This document shows positions 8,006 through 16,800 of a stretch of 64,000 nt of DNA, piece by piece; the stretch's first letter is position 1; each line of letters begins with the position of its first letter. Source of the stretch: Arcanobacterium phocae. GTDB lineage: Bacteria > Actinomycetota > Actinomycetes > Actinomycetales > Actinomycetaceae. A program made the position numbers and the translations under genes. The notes beneath the pieces are model-generated. The model was not told the DNA's origin and ran no database searches. It saw only the letters and a program-made list of their open reading frames with translations. The stretch covers positions 310,001 through 374,000 of the forward strand of contig NZ_LT629804.1 of the NCBI RefSeq assembly GCF_900105865.1, written 5' to 3'.

Positions 8006-8676
8006 GGTAGGATCTCGCTAACGTCAAGAATTCCATTAGCATCTATTGTTTTATTCTCGGCTTCGCGACGCGAAGTAACAAGGTTTGCTTGCCTATGTCC
8101 GAGCCGCTCTAACATATGTTGCTCGAGTAGTTCCATGAGCCAGTCTAGTTGCTGCGGGCTAGGAACAACTGCGCTTGATTGGTTGTGAATATCAGGGCTC
8201 GTTGCAGTTTGTGAACTGCGGTTTCGTTCGTCTTCCCGAACAGCGCGCAGGGTACGACGCAGAGATTCAATTGATCCAGATGCCTCGACTTTGCCAGATG
8301 AATTAACAGCTATGACACGCTCTTTGCGTTCGCGTTGGTTACGCATATGTTCTTGCATTGCCACATGTTCATTGCGTAAATCGATAAGTTGCTGTTCAAT
8401 AACGGATTTCGCTCGGGACATTTTTGCGAGTTCGTCACGCAGCTCAAATATTCGAGCAATGCCAGCTAGGTTAATGCCTTCTTCTTGGGAAAGACGTTGT
8501 ATCTCTGTTAACCGATCTACATCATGTAGCGAATACCGGCGTCCGCCTCCGCGCGTTCTTTTGGCAACAACAAGTCCTAACCGATCGTACTGTCTTACTG
8601 TCTGAGCATGCATTCCTGCTAATTCAGCAGCTACCGATACTGTAAAAATCGGAGCACTATTGGAAACTTTCGACAT
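8002..8676 (-). CDS. hspR: HspR heat-shock repressor, MerR family
   Basis: HspR represses the dnaK operon by binding HAIR operators, with DnaK as co-repressor in actinomycetes. The N-terminal MerR-type winged helix is clear (VSVAAELAGMHAQTVRQYDR, then LGLV, GGGRRYSLHDVDRL and EGINLAGIARIFEL, residues 13-82). A coiled-coil stretch (about 83-120) follows. At 224 residues it is longer than the usual 130-150; the C-terminal 100 residues are Gln/Ser/Arg-rich and not recognised. A strong AGGAGGT precedes the ATG by 6 nt. A HAIR site lies upstream of dnaK at 12420-12440, so autoregulation is likely. Confidence 0.93.
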   Translation of the reverse strand: MSKVSNSAPIFTVSVAAELAGMHAQTVRQYDRLGLVVAKRTRGGGRRYSLHDVDRLTEIQRLSQEEGINLAGIARIFELRDELAKMSRAKSVIEQQLIDLRNEHVAMQEHMRNQRERKERVIAVNSSGKVEASGSIESLRRTLRAVREDERNRSSQTATSPDIHNQSSAVVPSPQQLDWLMELLEQHMLERLGHRQANLVTSRREAENKTIDANGILDVSEILP

Positions 8677-8698
8677 TGTGCCACCTCCTTTATTGAAT

Positions 8699-8727
8699 GT
8701 TACCCGCCGGGCGTACCGACGGGTAAC
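8699..8727 (-). other. intercistronic hairpin between dnaJ and hspR
   Basis: An 8-bp stem (GTTACCCG/CGGGTAAC) with a 13-nt loop sits in the 57-bp gap between dnaJ and hspR. Without a T-run it looks more like an mRNA processing or attenuating structure than a terminator. Confidence 0.5.
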
Positions 8728-8733
8728 TAGACA

Positions 8734-9732
8734 TTAAACATGCGCCATCTTATCGAATTCAGCACGCGGATCAGCATTGCCCATTTCACGGCGATACTGC
8801 TCGATGGCCTGGCGCGCAGATTCTGGAATATCTTCTGGTACTACAATACTCAAGTGAACGTACATGTCTCCGATAGAGCCATTTGCTCCTTTCAGACCTT
8901 TGCCACGGACTCGCATCTTTTTCCCAGATGAGGAGCCCGCTGGGATTTTAACTTTGACCGAGTCGCCATCGAGAACTGGAACGTCGATCACGGCTCCAAG
9001 AACTGCTTCGTCGAATCCAATCGGAACATTGACATGAACATCATGCCCGCGCAATTCATACACCGGATGTTTTTCGACGGTTACCGTGACGAGTAAATCA
9101 CCGTTTTCTCCACCGTTACTTCCGGGATTTCCCTTGCCTTTTAATCGAACTTTCTGCCCGGTTGCCACGCCTTTAGGAATCTTTGCAGTGACTGGCTTGC
9201 CATTAACGTTAAGCGTGATCGTAGCACCGTCAACTGCTTGCCGGAAGGTCATTGTGGCGGAGGCTTTCACGTCACTTCCGCGTGATGGACGCCGGCCGAA
9301 GCCGCCAAATCCGCTAAAACCACCTTGACCTTGTGACTGCGGAGCACCTTGCCCGAACATATTCTTCAGTATGTCATCTAGTCCAGGCGTGTCCCCCATC
9401 GAACTGTATTGTGCGCGGCTTGGACCGCCCTGATTGAAAACGCCAGAGAAAATGTCTTCAAAACCGCCACTACCACCTGGTGTGAAGCGGGCACCGCCAG
9501 ACATCGACCGGATTGCATCGTATTGCTTACGTTCTTGTTCATCCTTCAGAACACCATAAGCTTCCGAAATGTCTTTGAATTTCGCTTCAGCAGCAGTATC
9601 TCCCGGGTTACGATCCGGATGATATTTACGCGCTAGTTTACGGTAAGCGCTTTTAATTTCTTCCGCCGACGCGTTCTTTGATATCCCAAGGGATGCATAG
9701 AAGTCTTTGTTCATCCAATCTTGACTTGCCAC
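8734..9732 (-). CDS. dnaJ: DnaJ-type co-chaperone without zinc finger
   Basis: A 332-residue J-domain protein with HPD at residues 38-40, a Gly/Phe-rich linker (about 75-145, including GGFSGFGGFGRRPSRG) and two C-terminal substrate-binding beta domains (FRQAVDGATITLNVNGKPVT and GFDEAVLGAVIDVPVLDGDS). The four CXXCXGXG zinc repeats of classical DnaJ are absent, so it is of the CbpA/DnaJ-2 type. I start it at the GTG at 9732: AGGAGG at 9741-9746 is well placed for it, while an upstream in-frame GTG at 9741 lies inside that Shine-Dalgarno. Operon order dnaK-grpE-dnaJ-hspR. Confidence 0.92.
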   Translation of the reverse strand: MASQDWMNKDFYASLGISKNASAEEIKSAYRKLARKYHPDRNPGDTAAEAKFKDISEAYGVLKDEQERKQYDAIRSMSGGARFTPGGSGGFEDIFSGVFNQGGPSRAQYSSMGDTPGLDDILKNMFGQGAPQSQGQGGFSGFGGFGRRPSRGSDVKASATMTFRQAVDGATITLNVNGKPVTAKIPKGVATGQKVRLKGKGNPGSNGGENGDLLVTVTVEKHPVYELRGHDVHVNVPIGFDEAVLGAVIDVPVLDGDSVKVKIPAGSSSGKKMRVRGKGLKGANGSIGDMYVHLSIVVPEDIPESARQAIEQYRREMGNADPRAEFDKMAHV

Positions 9733-9775
9733 AATCTTCACCTCCTAAATTTTTAAGTCCCTTTTAAATATTGTT

Positions 9776-10396
9776 TCACTCAGGTTTGATTACGCCGACT
9801 CGCGCGGGACGAATAACGCGATCGCCAATCTTGTAACCTGGTTGAATAAGTTGGGCAACTTGTTCCTCAGAAACTTCAGAAGATGTTGTTGCCATAAGAG
9901 CTTCATGAAGGTTTGGATCGAAAATGTCACCTTCTGAACCGAAGCGTTCCAGCTTCACGTTGGTGCGTAAGGTACCTTCAAGCTTCTCCATAATCGCACC
10001 AGTTGGACCTTCAAGATCGTCATGTTGGCGAGCTAGCGCAATATCATCAAGGACTGGCAGTAAAAGATCGATTACTTTGTTGATTCCAGATTCGTACTGC
10101 ACAAGCCCGTCGGCCTTAGACCGCTTCACGTAGCCGTTATATTCTTGGCGTAGGTTGTATAAATCTGCGTTACGACGTGCCAGCTGTTCCTCTAGTTCAG
10201 CAACTTTTAACAAAGCTTGATCAGTTTCTGAAATCTCTGGCTCACCATCGTCGACAGAACTTGCTCCAGTCTCCGATTCCTTCGCAGCCTCTGGATCTAC
10301 CGGCGCAGTATCAGCATGTTGATTGGCTTCTACCGGCTTTTCTGGTTCCGGATTATTTTCTGGCTCTGGGGTGGTGTTCATTGGTTCATCTACCAT
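9776..10396 (-). CDS. grpE: GrpE nucleotide exchange factor
   Basis: GrpE releases ADP from DnaK. The 206-residue protein has an acidic, Pro-rich disordered N-terminus (about residues 1-60), a long helix (ALLKVAELEEQLARRNADLY), the conserved EYNGYVKRSKAD and the C-terminal beta domain ending GYKIGDRVIRPARVGV, which matches the family end. Its place between dnaK and dnaJ supports the call. AGAGAGGAAAGATC precedes the ATG. Confidence 0.95.
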   Translation of the reverse strand: MVDEPMNTTPEPENNPEPEKPVEANQHADTAPVDPEAAKESETGASSVDDGEPEISETDQALLKVAELEEQLARRNADLYNLRQEYNGYVKRSKADGLVQYESGINKVIDLLLPVLDDIALARQHDDLEGPTGAIMEKLEGTLRTNVKLERFGSEGDIFDPNLHEALMATTSSEVSEEQVAQLIQPGYKIGDRVIRPARVGVIKPE

Positions 10397-10430
10397 GATC
10401 TTTCCTCTCTCTCAACGCTAAATGTGACAG

Positions 10431-10462
10431 CCGGGGGCCGCGGAAATACTCGCGGCCCCCGG
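10431..10462 (-). other. GC-rich intercistronic hairpin between dnaK and grpE
   Basis: A perfect 12-bp stem of almost pure G/C (CCGGGGGCCGCG) with an 8-nt loop follows the dnaK stop and precedes grpE. There is no T-tract after it on the minus strand. It could stabilise the dnaK message or reduce transcription into grpE, giving DnaK excess over GrpE. Confidence 0.7.
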
Positions 10463-10471
10463 ACTTAGTTA

Positions 10472-12322
10472 TCACTTAGAGTCGTTATCATCTACGATCT
10501 CAGCGTCAATAACATCGTCATCAGCCTGTGGCTCCTGGCCTTCGCCAGCACCAGCAGCTTGCTCCGCTTGGGCCTTAGCGTAGAGAGCTTCACCGATCTT
10601 TTGCGCCTTGGTGTTGAGCTCTTCAGACGCAGTCTTAATAGCTTCAACGTCTTCACCCTTAAGTGCTTCATTCAGAGAGTCAACCGCCGCGCGAACCTCA
10701 GTTGTAATCGAATCATCGAGCTTATCCTCGTTATCCTTCAGGACAGACTCGATGCTGTAAACTTGCTGTTCTGCAGTGTTACGGACGTCTGCTTCTTCCT
10801 TACGCTTAGCATCTTCTGCAGCATGCTCTTCAGCTTCCTTGACCATTCGGTCAATATCTTCCTTAGAGAGTGCCGATCCACCGGTGATGGTAACGGACTG
10901 TTCCTTACCAGTGCCAAGATCCTTAGCAGAGACGTGGACAATACCGTTGGCATCGATATCGAAAGTAACATCGATCTGTGGACGACCACGTGGAGCTGGA
11001 GCAATTCCACCTAATTCGAAGGTACCGAGCAACTTGTTGTCCCGTGCGAACGGGCGCTCACCTTGGTAGACCTGAATAAGAACGGAAGGCTGGTTATCTT
11101 CCGCTGTGGAGAATACCTGCGAACTCTTGGTTGGAATAGCCGTGTTGCGCTCAATCATTGTTGCCATGCGGCCACCAAGGGTCTCAATGCCGAGAGACAA
11201 TGGCGTGACGTCAATGAGGAGAACATCTGTACGATCACCGGAAAGCACGCCGGCCTGGAGAGCTGCACCAACAGCTACGACCTCATCTGGGTTGACACCT
11301 TTGTTTGGCTCCTTGCCGCCAGTAAGCTCCTTAACCACTTCGGTCACAGCTGGCATACGAGTTGAACCGCCAACGAGTACAACGTGGTCAATTTCAGAAA
11401 TCTTAACTTCTGCATCCTCGATAACCTTCTTGAATGGTGACTTAGTACGCTCAAGAAGGTCCTTAGTCATTTCCTCGAAAGCAGCGCGGGTGAGGCGTTC
11501 ATCAAGATGAAGTGGCCCGTTCTCAGACATAGACAAGTACTGCAAGTTGATGTTCGTAGAGGTCGCCGAAGAAAGTTCCTTCTTCGCCTGTTCAGCAGCT
11601 TCTTTCAAGCGCTGCAAAGCAACCTTATCCTTAGATAGATCAACACCGTGATTGTTCTTTACCTGGGTAACGAGCCAATCAATGATGCGCTGGTCCCAAT
11701 CGTCACCGCCGAGCTTGTTATCACCAGAAGTTGCTCGAACCTGAATGGTTGAGAAACCGTCTTCATCCTTCCCAACTTCGAGGAGCGAAACATCGAATGT
11801 ACCGCCACCCAAGTCGAATACGAGGATGAGTTCGTCCTCTTTGCCCTTTTCTAAACCATAGGCAAGAGCTGCCGCAGTTGGTTCGTTAACAATTCGCTGA
11901 ACATTCAAACCAGCAATCTGGCCAGCATCCTTTGTTGCTTGCCGCTGAGCATCGTTGAAGTATGCCGGAACAGTGATGACTGCATCAGTTACGGTGTCAC
12001 CGAGATATGCCTCAGCGTCTTTCTTCAACTTCTGCAGAATAAATGCAGAAATTTGCTGTGGAGTGTACTTCTTGTCATCGATGTCCACTGTCCAGTCCTC
12101 ACCCATGTGACGCTTCACAGAGGAAATGGTTCGCTCAACGTTGTTTACTGCCTGACGCTTAGCGATTTCGCCGACCAGAACTTCGCCTGTCTTAGAAAAT
12201 CCGACGACGGACGGTGTGGTACGCATACCTTCAGCATTAGCAATAACTGTTGGTTCGCCACCTTCCAGAACGGTAACTACTGAGTTTGTGGTTCCCAAGT
12301 CAATACCAACTGCACGTGCCAT
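10472..12322 (-). CDS. dnaK: Hsp70 chaperone DnaK
   Basis: A 616-residue Hsp70. It starts [20 protein letters not shown], the standard actinobacterial N-terminus with the first phosphate loop; [31 protein letters not shown] and [14 protein letters not shown] mark the rest of the ATPase domain, and [13 protein letters not shown] opens the substrate-binding domain. The C-terminus is acidic (ending [11 protein letters not shown]). I chose the ATG at 12322 because AAGGAGG lies 7 nt upstream; the frame is open for 18 more codons but these match nothing. First gene of the HspR-regulated operon. Confidence 0.97.
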   Translation of the reverse strand: MARAVGIDLGTTNSVVTVLEGGEPTVIANAEGMRTTPSVVGFSKTGEVLVGEIAKRQAVNNVERTISSVKRHMGEDWTVDIDDKKYTPQQISAFILQKLKKDAEAYLGDTVTDAVITVPAYFNDAQRQATKDAGQIAGLNVQRIVNEPTAAALAYGLEKGKEDELILVFDLGGGTFDVSLLEVGKDEDGFSTIQVRATSGDNKLGGDDWDQRIIDWLVTQVKNNHGVDLSKDKVALQRLKEAAEQAKKELSSATSTNINLQYLSMSENGPLHLDERLTRAAFEEMTKDLLERTKSPFKKVIEDAEVKISEIDHVVLVGGSTRMPAVTEVVKELTGGKEPNKGVNPDEVVAVGAALQAGVLSGDRTDVLLIDVTPLSLGIETLGGRMATMIERNTAIPTKSSQVFSTAEDNQPSVLIQVYQGERPFARDNKLLGTFELGGIAPAPRGRPQIDVTFDIDANGIVHVSAKDLGTGKEQSVTITGGSALSKEDIDRMVKEAEEHAAEDAKRKEEADVRNTAEQQVYSIESVLKDNEDKLDDSITTEVRAAVDSLNEALKGEDVEAIKTASEELNTKAQKIGEALYAKAQAEQAAGAGEGQEPQADDDVIDAEIVDDNDSK

Positions 12323-12419
12323 GGAATTGCCTCCTTCTATGTGGCGCTTTGCGCCGTTAAAACTTCTACCTCTCAAGTGTGCACTAGTTTTGAACTTATG
12401 TCCAGTCCACTAATTCATT

Positions 12420-12440
12420 CTTGAGTCCGTCTAGCTCAAC
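12420..12440. promoter_or_regulatory. HAIR operator for HspR
   Basis: CTTGAGT-CCGTCTA-GCTCAAC matches the HAIR consensus (CTTGAGT, 7 nt, ACTCAAG) at 12 of 14 arm positions with exact spacing. It lies about 100 bp upstream of dnaK in the divergent dnaK/peptidase intergenic region. With hspR as the fourth gene of the operon, this is very probably the feedback site. Confidence 0.85.
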
Positions 12441-12642
12441 TTCATTTTTACTCATTTTATTCCCCACTATAATTTTTTCTAGGATTTACGCCGTCGTCGA
12501 GCGAGTTTTTACCGAACATGAGTACCGACGACGCAGCCATACACATTGTCGAATGCCACAAATCATTGGCTCAGCTAAGGTGACCTGAAAGTATGTGGGA
12601 GCCGACAGGTAGAATCACAGTATCCAACCAGGGAGGAAACAG

Positions 12643-14739
12643 ATGACAAGCCACCTAGACCTAGAAGACACTGATCCGTACATACATCTAGAGAACCTCT
12701 CAGATGAAAATATGGCCTGGGCTAACAATTTTTCAGACCAAACTCTTTCACGATTTGGCGGCGCAGGATTTATCGAGCGCCAGCAACAACTAGATGAGAT
12801 TTTGTCAGCGAAAGATCACCTTATAGTCGCAAGTAAGCGTGGCGACTACGCATACAATTTTTATATTGATGGCGATCACCCTCGTGGGTTGTGGCGCCGA
12901 ACTTCGTTCGATTCTTATATTGCTTATGTTTCCCCTGAGACAGAACCTGACTGGGAGATTTTGCTTGATATAGACGCCTTATGTGAAGAAGAAAATACAT
13001 CCTGGGTTTTTGGCGGGGCGCAACTTCTTTTCCCTACCTACGATCGTGCTCTCATTTCCTTGCACCCTGGCGGCTCCGACACCAACGTGGTGCGCGAATT
13101 CGATTTGCCAAGTAAAACATTTGTCACTGAAGACCACGCTTTTATTAAGCCTAATTCGAAGGGCTCTATGAGCTGGGTTGATCGAGATACGGTTGTGATT
13201 AGTGCTGATTTTGGCCCTAACAGTCTTACCGCATCTGGTTATCCACTTTCGGTCCGGCTATGGTCTCGCGGGCAGAAGCTAGCACAAGCACCCGAATTTA
13301 TTCGTGGTGAATATGATGACGTGATCGTGGGAGCCTACTATGATCACACACCTGGCTATGAGAAGCTTGTGGCACGTCGAGCAACAGATTTCCGAACTGA
13401 CCGCTTATGGGATGTTGATATTGATTCTGTTCGGCAAGCAGACGCACAGCCTTTACTGCGGGAGTTCAACTTGCCCGGATCGGCAATAGTAAGCACATTG
13501 CGGGACTGGGCCATAGCCGAACTACGCTATCCGTGGGAGCTCGATGGAATCACCTATTCAGCTGGTTCTCTCCTTGCTATTCCAAGCTCCGCGGCGCTTA
13601 GTAAACCAACGAGTAATGACATAACAGTTCTCTATCAGCCATCTGAGTCATCCTCACTTTTGTCTATAGCTCCGGTAGCTAGCGGCATTGTTTTCACCAG
13701 TCTCGATAATGTTGTGCAACGATTCTGGTTCGCATCTTGTACGGATAGCAGCTGGAATGTGGTTGAACTTCATCCAGACATTCCACAGTACTCAACAGTC
13801 AATATCGCAGCTGTCGATTCACAAACATCTGATGACGTCTGGGTTACCGCATCTGGATTCTTAGAACCAACAACGCTCTTCCACGGGACAGTCACCGAGC
13901 GCGGGCTTTCACTAACTCGGCTACGCCAAGCACCACACCGTTTTAACAACGCGGGTCTCATCGTTGCACAACGATGGGCTACCTCCAATGACGGCACTAA
14001 AATTCCATACTTCGTTGTTGGCCCCCAAAAAGCGATAGAAGGCAACCAGCCAACTCGTACTTTGCTTGATGGATACGGCGGGTTTGAGGTTTCTCGGTTA
14101 CCGTCATATATCTCTACCTATGGCAAAATGTGGCTAGAAAAAGGCTATGTTTACGCTCTGTCTAATATTCGCGGTGGCGGTGAATTCGGTCCACGCTGGC
14201 ATCAGGCTGCGTTGCGAGAAAACCGGCATAAAGCTTATGAGGATCACGCAGCTGTTGCTACAGACTTAGTTCAAGCTGGGATTACTACAGTTCCGCAACT
14301 GGCAGCTACTGGTGGCTCCAACGGCGGCATGTTGATGGGAAATATGTACACCACATACCCGGAACGCTTCGGAGCAATTGTTTGCCGTGTACCGCTGCTG
14401 GACATGAAGCGTTTTTCGCATCTCCTGGCAGGTGCCTCATGGATGGAAGAATACGGAAATCCAGATACGTCCGATTGGGATTATCTCAAGGCATACTCGC
14501 CTTATCACAACGTCCGAAGTGGCCCGTATCCGCCTATTCTTATTACAACATCAACTCGTGATGACCGAGTTCATCCAGGCCACGCCCGTAAGTTCTACCA
14601 GAAACTTCGCGATGCCGGATTCGAGGCCTACTATCACGAAAATACTGAAGGTGGTCATGCTGGAGCGGCTGATATCAAGCAAACAGCGCTAGTCATGGCA
14701 CTGATTTTTTCGTATCTCGATTCTGTGCTCGCCGAATAG
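12643..14739 (+). CDS. prolyl oligopeptidase family serine peptidase (S9A)
   Basis: A cytosolic 698-residue peptidase that by family cleaves short peptides after proline. The N-terminal ~420 residues form the beta-propeller; the C-terminal alpha/beta-hydrolase domain has the nucleophile in GGSNGG (Ser559), the acid in TRDDRV (Asp640/641) and the base in EGGHAG (His672). YALSNIRGGGEFGPRWHQAA (about 505-524) is typical of S9A. No signal peptide is seen. GGGAGGAAACAG gives a strong Shine-Dalgarno. It is divergent from dnaK across 320 bp. It could also be called protease II/oligopeptidase B-like; the cleavage preference is not proven. Confidence 0.9.
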   Translation: MTSHLDLEDTDPYIHLENLSDENMAWANNFSDQTLSRFGGAGFIERQQQLDEILSAKDHLIVASKRGDYAYNFYIDGDHPRGLWRRTSFDSYIAYVSPETEPDWEILLDIDALCEEENTSWVFGGAQLLFPTYDRALISLHPGGSDTNVVREFDLPSKTFVTEDHAFIKPNSKGSMSWVDRDTVVISADFGPNSLTASGYPLSVRLWSRGQKLAQAPEFIRGEYDDVIVGAYYDHTPGYEKLVARRATDFRTDRLWDVDIDSVRQADAQPLLREFNLPGSAIVSTLRDWAIAELRYPWELDGITYSAGSLLAIPSSAALSKPTSNDITVLYQPSESSSLLSIAPVASGIVFTSLDNVVQRFWFASCTDSSWNVVELHPDIPQYSTVNIAAVDSQTSDDVWVTASGFLEPTTLFHGTVTERGLSLTRLRQAPHRFNNAGLIVAQRWATSNDGTKIPYFVVGPQKAIEGNQPTRTLLDGYGGFEVSRLPSYISTYGKMWLEKGYVYALSNIRGGGEFGPRWHQAALRENRHKAYEDHAAVATDLVQAGITTVPQLAATGGSNGGMLMGNMYTTYPERFGAIVCRVPLLDMKRFSHLLAGASWMEEYGNPDTSDWDYLKAYSPYHNVRSGPYPPILITTSTRDDRVHPGHARKFYQKLRDAGFEAYYHENTEGGHAGAADIKQTALVMALIFSYLDSVLAE

Positions 14740-14842
14740 TTCTGCCAGCGCCAAGTAATCCCGCGAACACCAGATAACTTCGCACACGCAAGATAACTTC
14801 ACGAGTGACGTATATCTGACCCGCAAGCTACCACAGACAAAA

Positions 14843-14880
14843 AGAGGCTGAGGTTAGATCTTCATCTAACCTCAGCCTCT
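14843..14880 (-). terminator. terminator of the cupin gene, possibly bidirectional
   Basis: A perfect 17-bp stem (arm AGAGGCTGAGGTTAGAT) with a 4-nt loop lies 10 bp past the cupin stop. On the minus strand it is followed by TTTTTG, a good rho-independent signature. It may also stop readthrough from the peptidase gene. Confidence 0.9.
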
Positions 14881-14890
14881 ACCTGACCAC

Positions 14891-15322
14891 TCAGTCCTCG
14901 TTCGGATCTGCTTCTGCGTCAGCCTTGGTCTTGTGGACTGTTCCAGCAACATGATCTGGGCCAGCATAAATCGTGTACAACTTCAACGGTGTATCGCCAG
15001 TATTGGTGACGTTATGCCACATATCTGCCGGCACGAAGATTGCATCGTCATCGCCAACTTCCACTTCGAAATTCAGATTGTCCTCGGCAGGACCCATCTG
15101 ACACAAACCCTTTCCAGATTCGATTCGTAAGAACTGCTCGATACCGTGATGGACCTCCAGACCGATGCATTCACCAACTGGAATCTCCATAACAGTTAGC
15201 TGGAGCTTGCCTCCGGTCCACATCGTTGTGCGGAAGGTCGTATTTTCTAGTGTGGCTTCCTCAATGTTAACAACATAAGGAGTCTTACCCTTGTCATCAA
15301 ACTGGCCAGCATATTCAACCAT
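14891..15322 (-). CDS. cupin domain protein
   Basis: A 143-residue single-domain cupin. Motif 1 is GLEVHHGIEQFLRIESGKG (His, His, Glu ligands) and motif 2 is DAIFVPADMWHNVTNTGDTP (His). A metal-binding beta-barrel is expected; the reaction is unknown. The frame is open to 15349, but GAAAGGA six nt before the ATG at 15322 supports the shorter start, MVEYAGQF. It is transcribed alone; a terminator follows. Confidence 0.85.
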   Translation of the reverse strand: MVEYAGQFDDKGKTPYVVNIEEATLENTTFRTTMWTGGKLQLTVMEIPVGECIGLEVHHGIEQFLRIESGKGLCQMGPAEDNLNFEVEVGDDDAIFVPADMWHNVTNTGDTPLKLYTIYAGPDHVAGTVHKTKADAEADPNED

Positions 15323-15406
15323 AGCTAATCCTTTCAAAGATGGCACCACCGTGGTACTTCAACAACATTTCTCTTGTTGTTACCAAGCCTAGCCCAGATT
15401 TGATAC

Positions 15407-16723
15407 TTAAATCTGCGAATCCAGCGCAGTTTCATGATCGGCAGAATCGAAGAAAATCCACGCCAAACCGGCAATGATGAGGACGCTTCCACCAACCACA
15501 TATGCCGCCACGTAGCCAGAATAATCGATAATGAGTCCCGCAATAATCGGCCCCAAGATTGTGCCAAAATCGTTGAACTGCTGAAAAAATGACACCACAC
15601 GTCCACCTTGCCGGTCTCCCACCACATCAGCGATTGCTCCCTGTTGCGCCGGCTGGATAAAACCAGCTCCCAGTCCGCCGAAGAAGCACAGTAGCAAAAA
15701 TGAAACAGTCGAAGCTGAAAAGCCTAGCGCGATCGTAAAAACACCAGACACAAATAATCCGACAAGGAGCACAATTCGCCTGCCATAGGAATCCGTCCAG
15801 TGCCCAGCACGCAACAAGGCCACAACATTTCCGAGCGCAAAAGTAGTCATCGCACCACCAGCAAGCCACTGTCCGGCCGGCAACCATGACGGACCCACCA
15901 CGATAGTACCTGCCAGTAGCGGCACTACTGCCACGCGCATGCCCATATTTGCCCAGCCTTGCACAAATGTTGTCAGCAGTACTAACGGAAAACGGGGATT
16001 TTGGAATGCTTCGTTCACGCTCATAACCGAGCGTTTATTAGCGCTATCCGACTTAGCCAATACCGACACCTGTTCCGCCGGATTTTCCAGTGGCAGGTGA
16101 GCGTCTTCTGTAACTCTTTTCAGCCACATATTTCGCAATTTACGACGGCGGTGTCCATCTGCTGGAATCTCGTAAGCCACGATCGCGATCGAAATCAGAA
16201 GCATGACAGCATAGATTAAGAACGGCCACCGGTATCCTAGCGGCGCAATCACCGCGCCAAGCGCAGGACCAGCGATATTGCCGATCAGATATCCGCCGCC
16301 GAATGCAGCTGAGGCTCGACCACGTGCGTGTGGCGGTGCCAGCTGAATAATCAATGACATCGCCGCTACTGAGAACATGATCGAGCCGAAACCGCCCATC
16401 CCGCGCAACACCAGCAAATGCCAATATTGCTGAGACACTGAGCTAGCAGCCGAAGACAGCGCAACAATGAAAATGCCTAGGAGGTACATTCGGCGTTCAC
16501 CGAGCCGGCCAGATAACCGCCCAGCTGCCGGAGCAAAAATGAGTCGGGTAAAAGCGAAGGCAGAGACGACCAACGTCGCCAACGTCGTCGAAACCCCGAA
16601 TTGAATCGCGAAACGCGGTAAAACCGGAGCTACAATTCCATACCCTAAAGAAATAACAACCGAGGCTGCCACTATCACCCAAATTTCGCGCGGCAACCGC
16701 ACTTTCTCCTCTTGTTTACTCAC
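15407..16723 (-). CDS. MFS transporter, drug-efflux-like
   Basis: A 12-helix major facilitator. The loop 2-3 motif is visible (FAPAAGRLSGRLGERRMYLL) and so is the motif-C-like Gly/Pro-rich helix 5 (YLIGNIAGPALGAVIAPLGY), which is typical of H+-antiporter drug exporters; the second half has GHWTDSYGRRIVLLVG. A charged central loop (about 180-230) separates the halves. The start is uncertain: the frame is open to a GTG at 16780, there is an ATG at 16744, and I prefer the GTG at 16723 (VSKQEEKVRLP) because the preceding residues resemble no transporter. It is divergent from the DUF4921 gene. Substrate unknown. Confidence 0.82.
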   Translation of the reverse strand: MSKQEEKVRLPREIWVIVAASVVISLGYGIVAPVLPRFAIQFGVSTTLATLVVSAFAFTRLIFAPAAGRLSGRLGERRMYLLGIFIVALSSAASSVSQQYWHLLVLRGMGGFGSIMFSVAAMSLIIQLAPPHARGRASAAFGGGYLIGNIAGPALGAVIAPLGYRWPFLIYAVMLLISIAIVAYEIPADGHRRRKLRNMWLKRVTEDAHLPLENPAEQVSVLAKSDSANKRSVMSVNEAFQNPRFPLVLLTTFVQGWANMGMRVAVVPLLAGTIVVGPSWLPAGQWLAGGAMTTFALGNVVALLRAGHWTDSYGRRIVLLVGLFVSGVFTIALGFSASTVSFLLLCFFGGLGAGFIQPAQQGAIADVVGDRQGGRVVSFFQQFNDFGTILGPIIAGLIIDYSGYVAAYVVGGSVLIIAGLAWIFFDSADHETALDSQI

Positions 16724-16800
16724 AAAACAAGGTCTATCAGGCATGCATCCAAAAATAAAGCTGTAGCCACGTGCCCTCACACACGTATAGACTTAGGAGC

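Noticed and set aside
12323..12642. Possible second HAIR site near CTCAAG at 12372
   Set aside because: Only one arm matches; the second half-site is missing at the required 7-nt spacing.
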